15,958 nt of DNA, taken from the NCBI GenBank assembly GCA_964558465.1, contig CAZLEF010000118.1, positions 1 to 15,958 on the forward strand. The letters are read 5' to 3'. Shown here one piece after another: positions 5,631-12,408 of the stretch; position 1 is the first letter of the stretch, and every line of letters begins with the position of its first letter. Position numbers and translations under genes: made by a program. This DNA comes from JACJYC01 sp964558465 (GTDB lineage Bacteria; Bacteroidota; Bacteroidia; Chitinophagales; Saprospiraceae). Below the pieces are notes generated by a model. The model saw only the letters and a program-made list of their open reading frames with translations. It was not told the origin of the DNA and searched no databases.

Positions 5631-7043
5631 AAAATTAAAATATTGTTTGGCGTTCCGGTAACTGATATCCGCAACGATATTGCCCAGCCATTGGAGGTCA
5701 TTGGGCAGTTCGCCGTTGTGGACATCCCTGCCGATGAGGTTGCACAGCAGCCGGCGGAAATACTCGTGCCTGGGGAAGGACATGAAGCTGCGGCTGTCCG
5801 TCAGCATACCCACAAAACAACTCAGCAACCCCATATTGGACAGCGCATTCATCTGTTTTTCCATACCGTCTTTCTGGTCGAGAAACCACCAGGCGGAACC
5901 AAATTGCATCTTGCCGCGCACCGAGCCGTCGTTGAAGTTGCCGGCCATCGTGGCCATTACCTCATTGTCGCGGGGGTTGATGTTGTAAAGGATGGTCTTT
6001 GGGAGGCGGTCTTCTTTGTCGAGGCGATCAAAAAACCTCGCTAATCCACCTGCCTGGCCAAAGTCGCCGATACTGTCAAAACCGGTGTCCGGGCCGATGG
6101 TCCGCAGCATCCGGGTATTGTTGCTCCGCAAGGCGCCGAGGTGGAACTGCTGGGTCCATCCTTTTTCGCTGTACAAACAGCCCAGGTGGTAAAGCAGGGC
6201 CGACATGTACTTCAGGGCGTCTTCCCGGCCGACCTGCCATCCCGACAACCTTTTCCTGAAAATATCGTCCGCATTCTGATCCGTGCAATTTTCGGCGTAA
6301 ACCTGCTCCAGACCGTGGTCGGAAAGCTGGCAGCCGTGGTCCTGAAAAAAATCGATCCTTTTGCGGAGTGCGTCCAGGAGGTCCATAAAACTCCGGATCT
6401 GGATCCCGGCTGCTTGCCCCAATTGCCCGATATACCCGTTGAAGCCGTCTCTTTCGATCAAAATGGCTTTGTCCGGACGAAAGGCAGGCAGGATGCGGAT
6501 CTCAAAGCCGTCTGCCGCGATCTTCCGGTGGTGCTCCAGGCTGTCAATGGGGTCGTCGGTGGTGCAGACCACCTCCACTTTCATTTTGCGCAGGATATTG
6601 CGGGCGCTGAAATCCGGCGTATTGAGCAATCCGGAGCAATGGTCAAAGATTTTGGCCGCCGACGCCGGGGTGAGCAGGTCATCCACCCCGAAATATCGTT
6701 TTAACTCGAGGTGGGTCCAATGGAAAAGCGGATTTCTCAGGGTATAGGGCGTCGTTTCGGCCCATTTCATGAATTTTTCACGGTCGCTTGCATCGCCGGT
6801 GATATACTGTTCGGGGATGCCCAGCGTGCGCATGGCCCGCCATTTGTAGTGGTCGCCATTCAGCCAGATAGCCGTCAGGGATCCGAAACGTTTGTCGGCA
6901 GCAATCTCTTCCGGCGGCAGGTGGCAATGGTAATCGATGATCGGCTGATCTTTGGCGTATTCGTGGTACAGGATTTCCGCGGTGCGGTTGTCCAGCAGGA
7001 AGTTATCGGAAAGAAAGGGTTTTATGTCGGTGCTCATCATCAA
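5628..7043 (-). CDS. uxaC: Glucuronate isomerase
   Basis: Uronate isomerase of 471 residues, the usual length of UxaC. It converts D-glucuronate to D-fructuronate and D-galacturonate to D-tagaturonate, the first intracellular step of hexuronate use. The amidohydrolase-like metal motif is H39-C-H41 in IIDYHCHLPPEEIA. Other family blocks are TDDPIDSLEHH, NPRDNEVMATMAGNF and GMLTDSRSFMSFPRHEYFRR near the C-terminus. The start has three consecutive ATG codons (7043 and the next two); any may be used. It follows the GH32 gene by 52 nt. The later enzymes kdgK and eda are downstream, but the reductase and dehydratase that link them are absent from the window. The stop codon is the last base triplet of the G-rich decamer array. 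Confidence 0.96.
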   Translation of the reverse strand: MMMSTDIKPFLSDNFLLDNRTAEILYHEYAKDQPIIDYHCHLPPEEIAADKRFGSLTAIWLNGDHYKWRAMRTLGIPEQYITGDASDREKFMKWAETTPYTLRNPLFHWTHLELKRYFGVDDLLTPASAAKIFDHCSGLLNTPDFSARNILRKMKVEVVCTTDDPIDSLEHHRKIAADGFEIRILPAFRPDKAILIERDGFNGYIGQLGQAAGIQIRSFMDLLDALRKRIDFFQDHGCQLSDHGLEQVYAENCTDQNADDIFRKRLSGWQVGREDALKYMSALLYHLGCLYSEKGWTQQFHLGALRSNNTRMLRTIGPDTGFDSIGDFGQAGGLARFFDRLDKEDRLPKTILYNINPRDNEVMATMAGNFNDGSVRGKMQFGSAWWFLDQKDGMEKQMNALSNMGLLSCFVGMLTDSRSFMSFPRHEYFRRLLCNLIGRDVHNGELPNDLQWLGNIVADISYRNAKQYFNF

Positions 7044-7054
7044 ATGGCAGTTTT

Positions 7055-7072
7055 AGACCTCCGTGAAGGTCT
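7055..7072. repeat. Short palindrome between GH32 gene and uxaC
   Basis: AGACCT and AGGTCT (7055-7060 and 7067-7072) form a 6-bp stem with loop CCGTGA. Read on the minus strand it is followed by AAAAC, not a U-run, so it is not an ordinary terminator. Elements of the type AGACCTTCACGGAGGTCT resemble the small palindromes scattered through many Bacteroidota genomes. Its role here may be mRNA processing or none. Confidence 0.5.
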
Positions 7073-7095
7073 TGATTTCTCGCTCAAATGCCTGG

Positions 7096-8766
7096 TTACT
7101 TTTCCCAAACAGATTTCAATGAATACCCTTTCACCTGCAACCCGGCTACTTTTCCGCCTTCTGCCTTCAGGCTGATCCGGTTAAAATCTTCATTTGGGAA
7201 AAACAGGTCGGTGATATTTATCCGGCCGTCTGCTGCAAATAACTCCGCAGAACCGGCGTCAAAATAGACCCGCATAACAACGTTGCTGTTTTCATCGGGC
7301 GCCGGGGCGTAATGAATATCTTTGGCAAAAGCCGGCGAAAAATCCGTTTTCCCGGATTGCCGGCGGTCGCTGAACCAGGCGTTTTTAGCCCTGTCCAGTC
7401 CGATCCGGTAGGTTTCTCCCCGGCTGTTGGCAAGAACGATGCTGAAAACGGGCTTTTCACCGGGCGCCAGTTGGAAAGAACATTCCATTTCCATCCAACC
7501 ATCGGCAAATGGCAGTTCGGCTGTCAGGTCTTTTTCACCGGAAAATTCGCCCAGATCAAGGTTTTTTTCCGTTTTGCGCAGTTGTTCGAGTTCTTTGGCC
7601 GGTTGGGAGGCAAGGCGCAACCCGGCGGATGTGCCGGCGAGGGTTAACACACGCGGCAGGGTCATGGCGCTGCGCCATATTCCGGTGGGCGTCACCTGGG
7701 CGTAATCCCAGTTGCTCATCCAGCCCATGAAGATGCGGCGCCCGTCCGCAGCCGGTATATCCGACCAGGTAACGCCGGCGTAGTTGTCGCGGCCATAGTC
7801 CAGCCAGACGGCTTTTTCTCCATCCACCGCGCGGGCAAATTCCGGGTCCAGTTCAAAAACCTTGCCGTCGAAATCCCCGACAAAATATTGAGTGCCCGAG
7901 CCGCCGTTGGCCGCCCCCGGGTTGATGCTCAATAACAATACCCACTTTTTCCGGCCGGTTCCTTCCACCGTCAACGGAAAAAGGTCGGGACATTCCCAGA
8001 CCCCCGCGTGGACACCCCATTCGCGACCAAAATCACTGAGGTGTTCCCATTCTTTGAGGTCTTTGGAGCCGTAAAGTTTTACATGGTCCCCGGCTGCAAA
8101 GACCATGACCCACTGGCCGGAACCTTCATCCCAGATCACTTTGGGGTCGCGAAAATCCTTGATGCCGGGATTGGGGATGACCGGGTTTCCGGCGTATTTC
8201 ATCCAGGTGCGGCCTTTGTCGTTGCTGTAGGCGATGCTTTGGTATTGGAAATCCTTGCGCCCGGCCTTTTCGCCTTCCATCAGGTGCTGGGTAAAGATAG
8301 CGACCAGCGGCGGCTGACCATCCCGGCCAAATCCGCTGGTATTTTTCCAATCCACAACCGCGCTACCGGAAAAGATCAGGCCCAGCGAGTCGGGGTAGAG
8401 GGCGATGGGCAAATGTTCCCAATGCAACAGATCCCGGCTCACGGCATGCCCCCAATGCATGGGGCCCCAAACGGTGCTGTCAGGGTAATATTGATAAAAA
8501 AGATGATATTCCCCTTCGAAGAAGACCATGCCGTTGGGATCGTTCATCCACATTTTTTCGGGCGAAAAATGGAACCGGGGGCGGTAGGGCTCCTGGTAGT
8601 AAGCCGAATCCGCAGGCAAGGAATCCGTTTGCTCGGGCGTTTGTTTACAGGCCACAAGCGTCAAAATGGAGACAAGCAGGAAATGGGGAATGCACGCTGC
8701 TGCGCAGCGGACGAACTGCCGGACTGCCGGACTGCCGGACTGATATACTCCCGGGTTGATAGCCAT
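7096..8766 (-). CDS. GH32 family lipoprotein (levanase/invertase-like)
   Basis: A 556-residue glycoside hydrolase of family 32, which frees fructose from sucrose, levan or inulin. The three GH32 signatures are intact: WMNDPNG (73-79, nucleophile Asp76), FRDPKV (205-210, Asp207 transition-state stabiliser) and WECPDLF (257-263, acid/base Glu258). A beta-sandwich C-terminal domain follows from about residue 400. A good lipobox (LVAC, Cys40) after LLVSILT makes it an outer or periplasmic lipoprotein. The n-region before the hydrophobic core is unusually long (about 28 residues). It is encoded by an 8-nt tandem array and a 15-nt palindrome, and no later ATG, GTG or TTG lies between it and the hydrophobic core. 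The gene starts 25 nt after the fructokinase stop, so the two are cotranscribed and functionally linked. Confidence 0.93.
   Translation of the reverse strand: MAINPGVYQSGSPAVRQFVRCAAACIPHFLLVSILTLVACKQTPEQTDSLPADSAYYQEPYRPRFHFSPEKMWMNDPNGMVFFEGEYHLFYQYYPDSTVWGPMHWGHAVSRDLLHWEHLPIALYPDSLGLIFSGSAVVDWKNTSGFGRDGQPPLVAIFTQHLMEGEKAGRKDFQYQSIAYSNDKGRTWMKYAGNPVIPNPGIKDFRDPKVIWDEGSGQWVMVFAAGDHVKLYGSKDLKEWEHLSDFGREWGVHAGVWECPDLFPLTVEGTGRKKWVLLLSINPGAANGGSGTQYFVGDFDGKVFELDPEFARAVDGEKAVWLDYGRDNYAGVTWSDIPAADGRRIFMGWMSNWDYAQVTPTGIWRSAMTLPRVLTLAGTSAGLRLASQPAKELEQLRKTEKNLDLGEFSGEKDLTAELPFADGWMEMECSFQLAPGEKPVFSIVLANSRGETYRIGLDRAKNAWFSDRRQSGKTDFSPAFAKDIHYAPAPDENSNVVMRVYFDAGSAELFAADGRINITDLFFPNEDFNRISLKAEGGKVAGLQVKGYSLKSVWEK
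8695..8743. repeat. 8-nt array plus palindrome inside the GH32 signal peptide
   Basis: Three perfect copies of CTGCCGGA (8716-8739) plus a partial CTGA are adjacent to CGCTGC-TGC-GCAGCG (8695-8709), a perfect 6-bp stem. Both lie within codons 9-25 of the GH32 gene and encode SGSPAVRQFVRCAAAC. The arrangement of array plus palindrome copies that of the intergenic arrays in this window. As the unit is 8 nt, loss or gain of one copy would shift the reading frame. Confidence 0.8.
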
Positions 8767-8791
8767 TGAATTCCAATTTTCACCAAAAAAA

Positions 8792-9682
8792 CTACTTTTT
8801 GGAATCGAAATGAATTTTTTCCGGATTTATTTGTGGGGTGCCGCCTTTTTGGGTAGCGACAAAGGCGCCCATCGAACAAGCGAAGGCGAGCCGTTCATCC
8901 GGTTTTTCGCCCCGGAGGGTCTGGCGTAAAAAGCCCGCCAGAAAGGCGTCTCCGCTGCCGATGGTATCCTGGACCTGCACCGGGTAACCGGCATGCAGAT
9001 AAAAGCCGGATTTATCCTGAAAAACAGCGCCTTTATCTCCTTTGGTCACCACCACCCCATCGAGATGAAAATGTTCCAGGAGGGACTCCATCCGGTCTTT
9101 TTCTTCACCCCTGAAGTGGTACCAACCGGAGAGCGTATCCAGTTCATGGTCGTTCATTTTCAGCAGATCCGCCTTTCCGAGCAATTCTTCCAGCAGTTCC
9201 GGGCTAAAAAAAGGCGGCCGGAGGTTGACGTCAAAAACCCGGTAGACGGCTCTTTCCAAAAGCGCCATCAAGGTCTCCCTGGAAGTACGGTTCCGTGCAG
9301 CAAGGCTTCCGAAAACCAGCATGGCGGCATTTTCAACGGTATCCAGCGCAGCAGGTTCGGCCCGGATAAAATCCCAGGCAACGGGTTGGACGATTTCATA
9401 AGAAGGATGGCCTTGTTCATCCAGGGCAACCTTTACAATGCCCGTGGGAAAGGTATCATCCCGCTGGATCAGGCTGGTATCGATGTTTTTGCCTGCCAGG
9501 AAGGCCAGGATCTCGCGCCCCAGGTCGTCGCTGCCGACCCTGCTGACCATGGCAGCCGGCGCCCCGAGCTGGTTGAGGTGAAAAGCTACATTCATCGGCG
9601 CCCCGCCCGCTATTTTGCCGGAAGGAAGCAGGTCCCAGAGCACTTCGCCAAAACAAACAACTTGAAACTTGTCCGAACTCAT
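8792..9682 (-). CDS. Fructokinase, PfkB family
   Basis: A ribokinase-fold sugar kinase of 296 residues from the ATG at 9682. The frame extends to an ATG at 9739, but the first 19 residues (MILYQPAHMDVLRAKSSPH) do not look like the family, while MSSDKFQVVCFGEVLWDLLPSG does. GGAPMNVAFHLNQLG is the sugar-binding signature and DTIGSGDAFLAG holds the catalytic Asp (about residue 245). The opening GEVLWDLLP and AGGAPMN are typical of bacterial fructokinases. The product would make fructose 6-phosphate from fructose released by the GH32 enzyme of the next gene. It is the first gene of the minus-strand block, with a palindrome 79 nt upstream. Confidence 0.9.
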   Translation of the reverse strand: MSSDKFQVVCFGEVLWDLLPSGKIAGGAPMNVAFHLNQLGAPAAMVSRVGSDDLGREILAFLAGKNIDTSLIQRDDTFPTGIVKVALDEQGHPSYEIVQPVAWDFIRAEPAALDTVENAAMLVFGSLAARNRTSRETLMALLERAVYRVFDVNLRPPFFSPELLEELLGKADLLKMNDHELDTLSGWYHFRGEEKDRMESLLEHFHLDGVVVTKGDKGAVFQDKSGFYLHAGYPVQVQDTIGSGDAFLAGFLRQTLRGEKPDERLAFACSMGAFVATQKGGTPQINPEKIHFDSKK

Positions 9683-9760
9683 GTGAGGTGATGATTTGGC
9701 CCGCAGAACATCCATATGTGCAGGCTGGTATAAAATCACCTAAAAGTATGCATTTTATTG

Positions 9761-9783
9761 AAATGAGGAATATTTCCTGATTT
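9761..9783. promoter_or_regulatory. Imperfect 23-bp palindrome, candidate operator
   Basis: The core AGGAATATTTCCT (9766-9778) has 5-nt arms around TAT. Outside one mismatched position on each side, AAAT (9761-9764) pairs with ATTT (9780-9783). It lies 79 nt upstream of the chosen fructokinase start in the divergent region, a usual place for a repressor or activator site controlling the catabolic block. No regulator gene is in the window, so the factor is unknown. Confidence 0.45.
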
Positions 9784-9876
9784 GGCGCGCCACGCCATCG
9801 GCGTGGTTGATTTGTCGATTTGTTGATTCGATGGCTGCCGTTTCAAATCAACGCATCAACGCATCAACGCATCAAC
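9784..9876. repeat. Head-to-head 8-nt arrays with flanking palindrome (GTTGAT / ATCAAC)
   Basis: Going rightwards, the locus holds a palindrome (CACGCC-ATC-GGCGTG, 9791-9805), then GTTGAT words at 9806, 9814 (as GTCGAT) and 9822. A 19-nt centre follows, then ATCAAC words at 9847, 9855, 9863 and 9871 with GC linkers. All words keep a period of 8. The two arms are reverse complements and can pair. Read on the minus strand, the palindrome (CACGCC...GTGGCGCGCC) is a third relative of the 23-nt spacers at 156-178 and 246-268, 9.5 kb away. The locus lies between the divergent operons. The rest of 9683-9966 shows nothing else certain. Confidence 0.85.
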
Positions 9877-9938
9877 AAAAAAAAATCTCCATCCCTGTAA
9901 TATAAACCCGCCCACCCGGCAACTCATCTAAAAAGTCG

Positions 9939-10021
9939 AACTTTCGGCATTATCCAACCGGCCATAATGGAACTTGCTTTTTCTATCCGGGAATTGCTGG
10001 AAAGGCATCATGCCGAAAGTT
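9939..10021 (+). promoter_or_regulatory. 12-bp perfect inverted repeat around the sigma factor start
   Basis: AACTTTCGGCAT (9939-9950) and ATGCCGAAAGTT (10010-10021) are exact reverse complements. Their 59-nt interval holds the ATG at 9967. In the mRNA the arms could pair and close the start region into a loop, or the two half-sites could bind protein. One arm is upstream and the other inside the coding region (codons 15-19). A functional role is inference. Confidence 0.4.
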
Positions 10022-10470
10022 TTGGCTGGGCTTTGTATTGCTGCGCCGGAAATATCGAGGAGGGCAAAGACCTGTTGCAGACCTGTTATCTGAAAGTGCT
10101 GGAGGGCAAAGCACGGTACAACGGCCATTCTATCTTCAAAACCTGGTGGTTTGGCGTGATCCGCAATACGGCTCTGGAGACAGAACGGAAAAGGCGCCGC
10201 AGGCTGAAGATTTTGAACTACCTGCCACGGCCCGACCCGGAACCGGCCCGCGAGCAGGGGTTTGACCGGGAGGCGGAATTGATCCGGGGAATGCATACCC
10301 TTTCCGCCAGGCAGGCGGAAATGTTGCAATTGGTTTTTTACCACGAAATGACCATTGAGGAAGCAGCCCGGGTCCTGGACTTAAGCCTGGGCGCCGCCAG
10401 GACCCATTACGAACGCGGAAAACAAAAATTGAGGGAATGGCTCCTTATTCACACACCGAAAATCGAATAA
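9967..10470 (+). CDS. RNA polymerase sigma factor, sigma-70 / ECF type
   Basis: A 167-residue two-domain sigma factor. Region 2 spans about residues 18-80, with the DLLQTCYLKVLEGKARY helix and the WWFGVIRNTALETERKRRRR segment. Region 4 spans about 110-160, with the helix-turn-helix MTIEEAARVLDLSLGAARTHYERGKQKLREWL. There are no other domains. The ATG at 9967 gives the normal length. The hydrolase gene begins 2 nt after its stop codon. Two genes on are a one-TM protein and a Spy-like protein, which would form the sensing and holding side of the switch. It probably transcribes its own cluster (inference). The start region lies inside a 12-bp inverted repeat. Confidence 0.93.
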   Translation: MELAFSIRELLERHHAESFGWALYCCAGNIEEGKDLLQTCYLKVLEGKARYNGHSIFKTWWFGVIRNTALETERKRRRRLKILNYLPRPDPEPAREQGFDREAELIRGMHTLSARQAEMLQLVFYHEMTIEEAARVLDLSLGAARTHYERGKQKLREWLLIHTPKIE

Positions 10471-10472
10471 AA

Positions 10473-11954
10473 ATGAATAAAAAGACTGTTATTACTTTGA
10501 TCGGGTGTTGGATGCTGACGGCAGTTTTCGCCCAACCTGAAACGGAGATTACCTCCAAAACGGTCAAAACGGCCGGCGATCAGGTTATCGATGCCGATTT
10601 CGGGACTTTCACCGTGCCGGAAAACCGCCAAAACCCGGGATCGCGTACCCTCCGACTGGCCTTCGTCAGACTCAAAAGCAAAGCTGCCAACCCGGCGCCT
10701 CCGTTGGTTTATCTCGAAGGCGGTCCTGGCGGCGCCTCCACTCACCTGGCCGAAAACCCGAGAGCCTTGCAAGCCTGGTCTGCCGTATTGGAAACCGGAG
10801 ATCTGATATTTCTGGACCAGCGCGGGACCGGAAAATCCGAACCCAACCTGCGGTATAAATTGGATAGCCCCGTCCCGGATCATATTTTCACGGACGAATC
10901 CGCCGCATTACAATATTTTAAAACATCCGTCGCTGAAGCGGCTGCCCACTTTAAAAAGGAAGGCGTGGACCTGAACGGGTACAATACTGCAGAGAGCGCC
11001 GACGATATCGACGACCTTCGCAAAGCGCTGGGCTTGGAAAAGATCCGTTTATTTGGCTTCAGTTACGGTACCCACCTGGCCATGGCAACCATTAAACGAC
11101 ACGGCGAGTTTATCGACCGGGCGGTCCTCATCGGTACGGAAGGGCTGCATCAGACCCATAAGTTGCCCCTGAACCTGGATGCCCAGTTTGCAAAAATTTC
11201 CCTGATGGCGGCGAAAGATCCGGAAATCAGTCGTGAAATCCCGGATTTGACGGCCTTATTGAAATCCGTGCTGGATCAACTGGGAAAAAACCCCATGGAA
11301 GTGGAAATCCTCGGTGAAGAAGGGAAAAAGAAAAAAATTAAGGTGGGGCGGTTCGGCCTGCTTTATTTACTTCGGCGCGACATCGGCGACGCCAGCGACT
11401 TGCCGGTTTTCCCCAGGCTGCTATATTCTGTTTCCAAAGGCGATCCTTCCGTCCTGCAATGGTTCGTCCGGAAAAGATGGCCCGGTAATACGTTCAACCT
11501 GATGCCATTCCTGACAGACGGCGCGTCCGGGGCTTCACAGGACCGGTGGGGAATGATCCGGGCCCAGGCGGATCGGAGCCTTTTCGGGAATGCGGCGAAT
11601 TTTCCCTGGCCGGACATCGATGTGGCAACCGGTGTGAAGCTCCTGCCGGAATCTTTCCGCGCTCCGCTGGTCAGCGATGTCCCGGTCCTGTTCCTCTCAG
11701 GTTCCCTGGATTGGAACGCCCCGCCGTTTCAGGCGGAAGAGGTACGCTTCGGCTTGTCGAATGCCGTACATATGGTGGTGGAAAACGCGGGCCATGAACA
11801 GATCCTCCCTCAGCCGGAGGTGCAGGCCTCCATCCTTCAATTCCTGCGAGGAAAAGAGATCGAGTGCACCCGGGTGAAACTCCCGACGATACAATTTGTA
11901 CCTTTGAACGGTAACGACCGGAACCGGACACATCCGAGCGTTTCAAATCAATAA
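10473..11954 (+). CDS. Secreted alpha/beta hydrolase, S33 / TAP-like
   Basis: A 493-residue exported hydrolase starting at ATG 10473, 2 nt after the sigma factor. The ORF also opens at 10437, but that overlaps the sigma gene and delays the signal peptide. MNKKTVITLIGCWMLTAVFA is a clear Sec signal. The alpha/beta-hydrolase landmarks are the oxyanion-side GGPGGAS (83-89), DQRGTG (115-120), the nucleophile elbow GFSYGTH (195-201, Ser197), Asp413 in SGSLDWNAPP and His441 in NAGHEQ. This matches proline-iminopeptidase-like and tripeptidyl-aminopeptidase-like proteins (peptidase S33), so release of N-terminal amino acids from peptides is the likely reaction; the substrate is not shown by sequence. 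Its place inside a sigma/anti-sigma cluster is unusual. Confidence 0.88.
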   Translation: MNKKTVITLIGCWMLTAVFAQPETEITSKTVKTAGDQVIDADFGTFTVPENRQNPGSRTLRLAFVRLKSKAANPAPPLVYLEGGPGGASTHLAENPRALQAWSAVLETGDLIFLDQRGTGKSEPNLRYKLDSPVPDHIFTDESAALQYFKTSVAEAAAHFKKEGVDLNGYNTAESADDIDDLRKALGLEKIRLFGFSYGTHLAMATIKRHGEFIDRAVLIGTEGLHQTHKLPLNLDAQFAKISLMAAKDPEISREIPDLTALLKSVLDQLGKNPMEVEILGEEGKKKKIKVGRFGLLYLLRRDIGDASDLPVFPRLLYSVSKGDPSVLQWFVRKRWPGNTFNLMPFLTDGASGASQDRWGMIRAQADRSLFGNAANFPWPDIDVATGVKLLPESFRAPLVSDVPVLFLSGSLDWNAPPFQAEEVRFGLSNAVHMVVENAGHEQILPQPEVQASILQFLRGKEIECTRVKLPTIQFVPLNGNDRNRTHPSVSNQ

Positions 11955-11956
11955 CT

Positions 11957-12061
11957 GAAGATTCGAGGATGGGAGTATTCGAGGATACGATTCGTTCAAT
12001 CCTCGCATCCTCAAATCCTCCTCCAGCCACCATAGCCTTTAGGCGGAGGTGGCGCATCCTC
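11957..12061. repeat. Head-to-head 8-nt arrays with palindrome (GAGGAT / ATCCTC)
   Basis: The left arm has GAAGAT, GAGGAT, GAGTAT and GAGGAT at 11957, 11965, 11973 and 11981 (period 8). A 12-nt centre follows. The right arm has ATCCTC at 11999, 12007 and 12015 with linkers GC and AA. Next is a 35-nt spacer holding the hairpin GCCACC/GGTGGC with inner GCC/GGC (12026-12053), and one more ATCCTC at 12056. The array starts 2 nt after the hydrolase stop and ends 5 nt before the next ATG, so it fills the gap. Layout and linkers equal those at 9784-9876, while the words differ. The hairpins may reduce readthrough to the last two genes (inference). Confidence 0.85.
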
Positions 12062-12066
12062 CATCT

Positions 12067-12408
12067 ATGAAAACCGAAAACGATCCATCCATCCAAAAAC
12101 ATTTCGACGACCTGAAAGCCGCCGACCGGCAAAAAATGACGTCCTTTCAAGAGACCTGGGATCAGGTTGTTGCCATCCAAAAAGCCAGGGGGCGAATGCG
12201 GAAAGTCAGGATTTCCCTTGTCGCAGCGTCGGTTGTTTTGGCTATATTTGTAGGTCCGGATTTTATCAGTAAAGCTCAAAATGCCCCGGATTTATCCATT
12301 TTTTATGCGGATTCCCCTTCAGATTTTTTGCTGGAACCTGCGGAGGGATCTATTTCGAACTGGGAATCTCCGACCGATTTTTTACTTCATTCAACGGATT
12401 TCAAATGA
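12067..12408 (+). CDS. Small single-TM protein, putative anti-sigma factor
   Basis: A 113-residue protein from ATG 12067; the in-frame ATG at 12049 lies in the palindromic repeat. I recognise no named family. It has a charged helical cytoplasmic part (about 1-47, KHFDDLKAADRQKMTSFQETWDQVV), one membrane helix (about 48-63, VRISLVAASVVLAIFVG) and an acidic periplasmic tail of about 50 residues. The tail carries the same motif twice, DSPSDFLLEP and ESPTDFLLHS. Topology and place between an ECF sigma gene and a Spy-like gene (ATGA overlap at 12405-12408) suggest that it holds the sigma factor at the membrane. It has no zinc-binding HxxxCxxC motif. The anti-sigma role is inference from context. 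Confidence 0.65.
   Translation: MKTENDPSIQKHFDDLKAADRQKMTSFQETWDQVVAIQKARGRMRKVRISLVAASVVLAIFVGPDFISKAQNAPDLSIFYADSPSDFLLEPAEGSISNWESPTDFLLHSTDFK

Noticed and set aside
5133..6044. Long plus-strand frame with Gly/Trp/Phe repeats across the decamer array
   Set aside because: It lies antisense to kdgK and uxaC. The repetitive peptide is only the translation of a 10-nt array.
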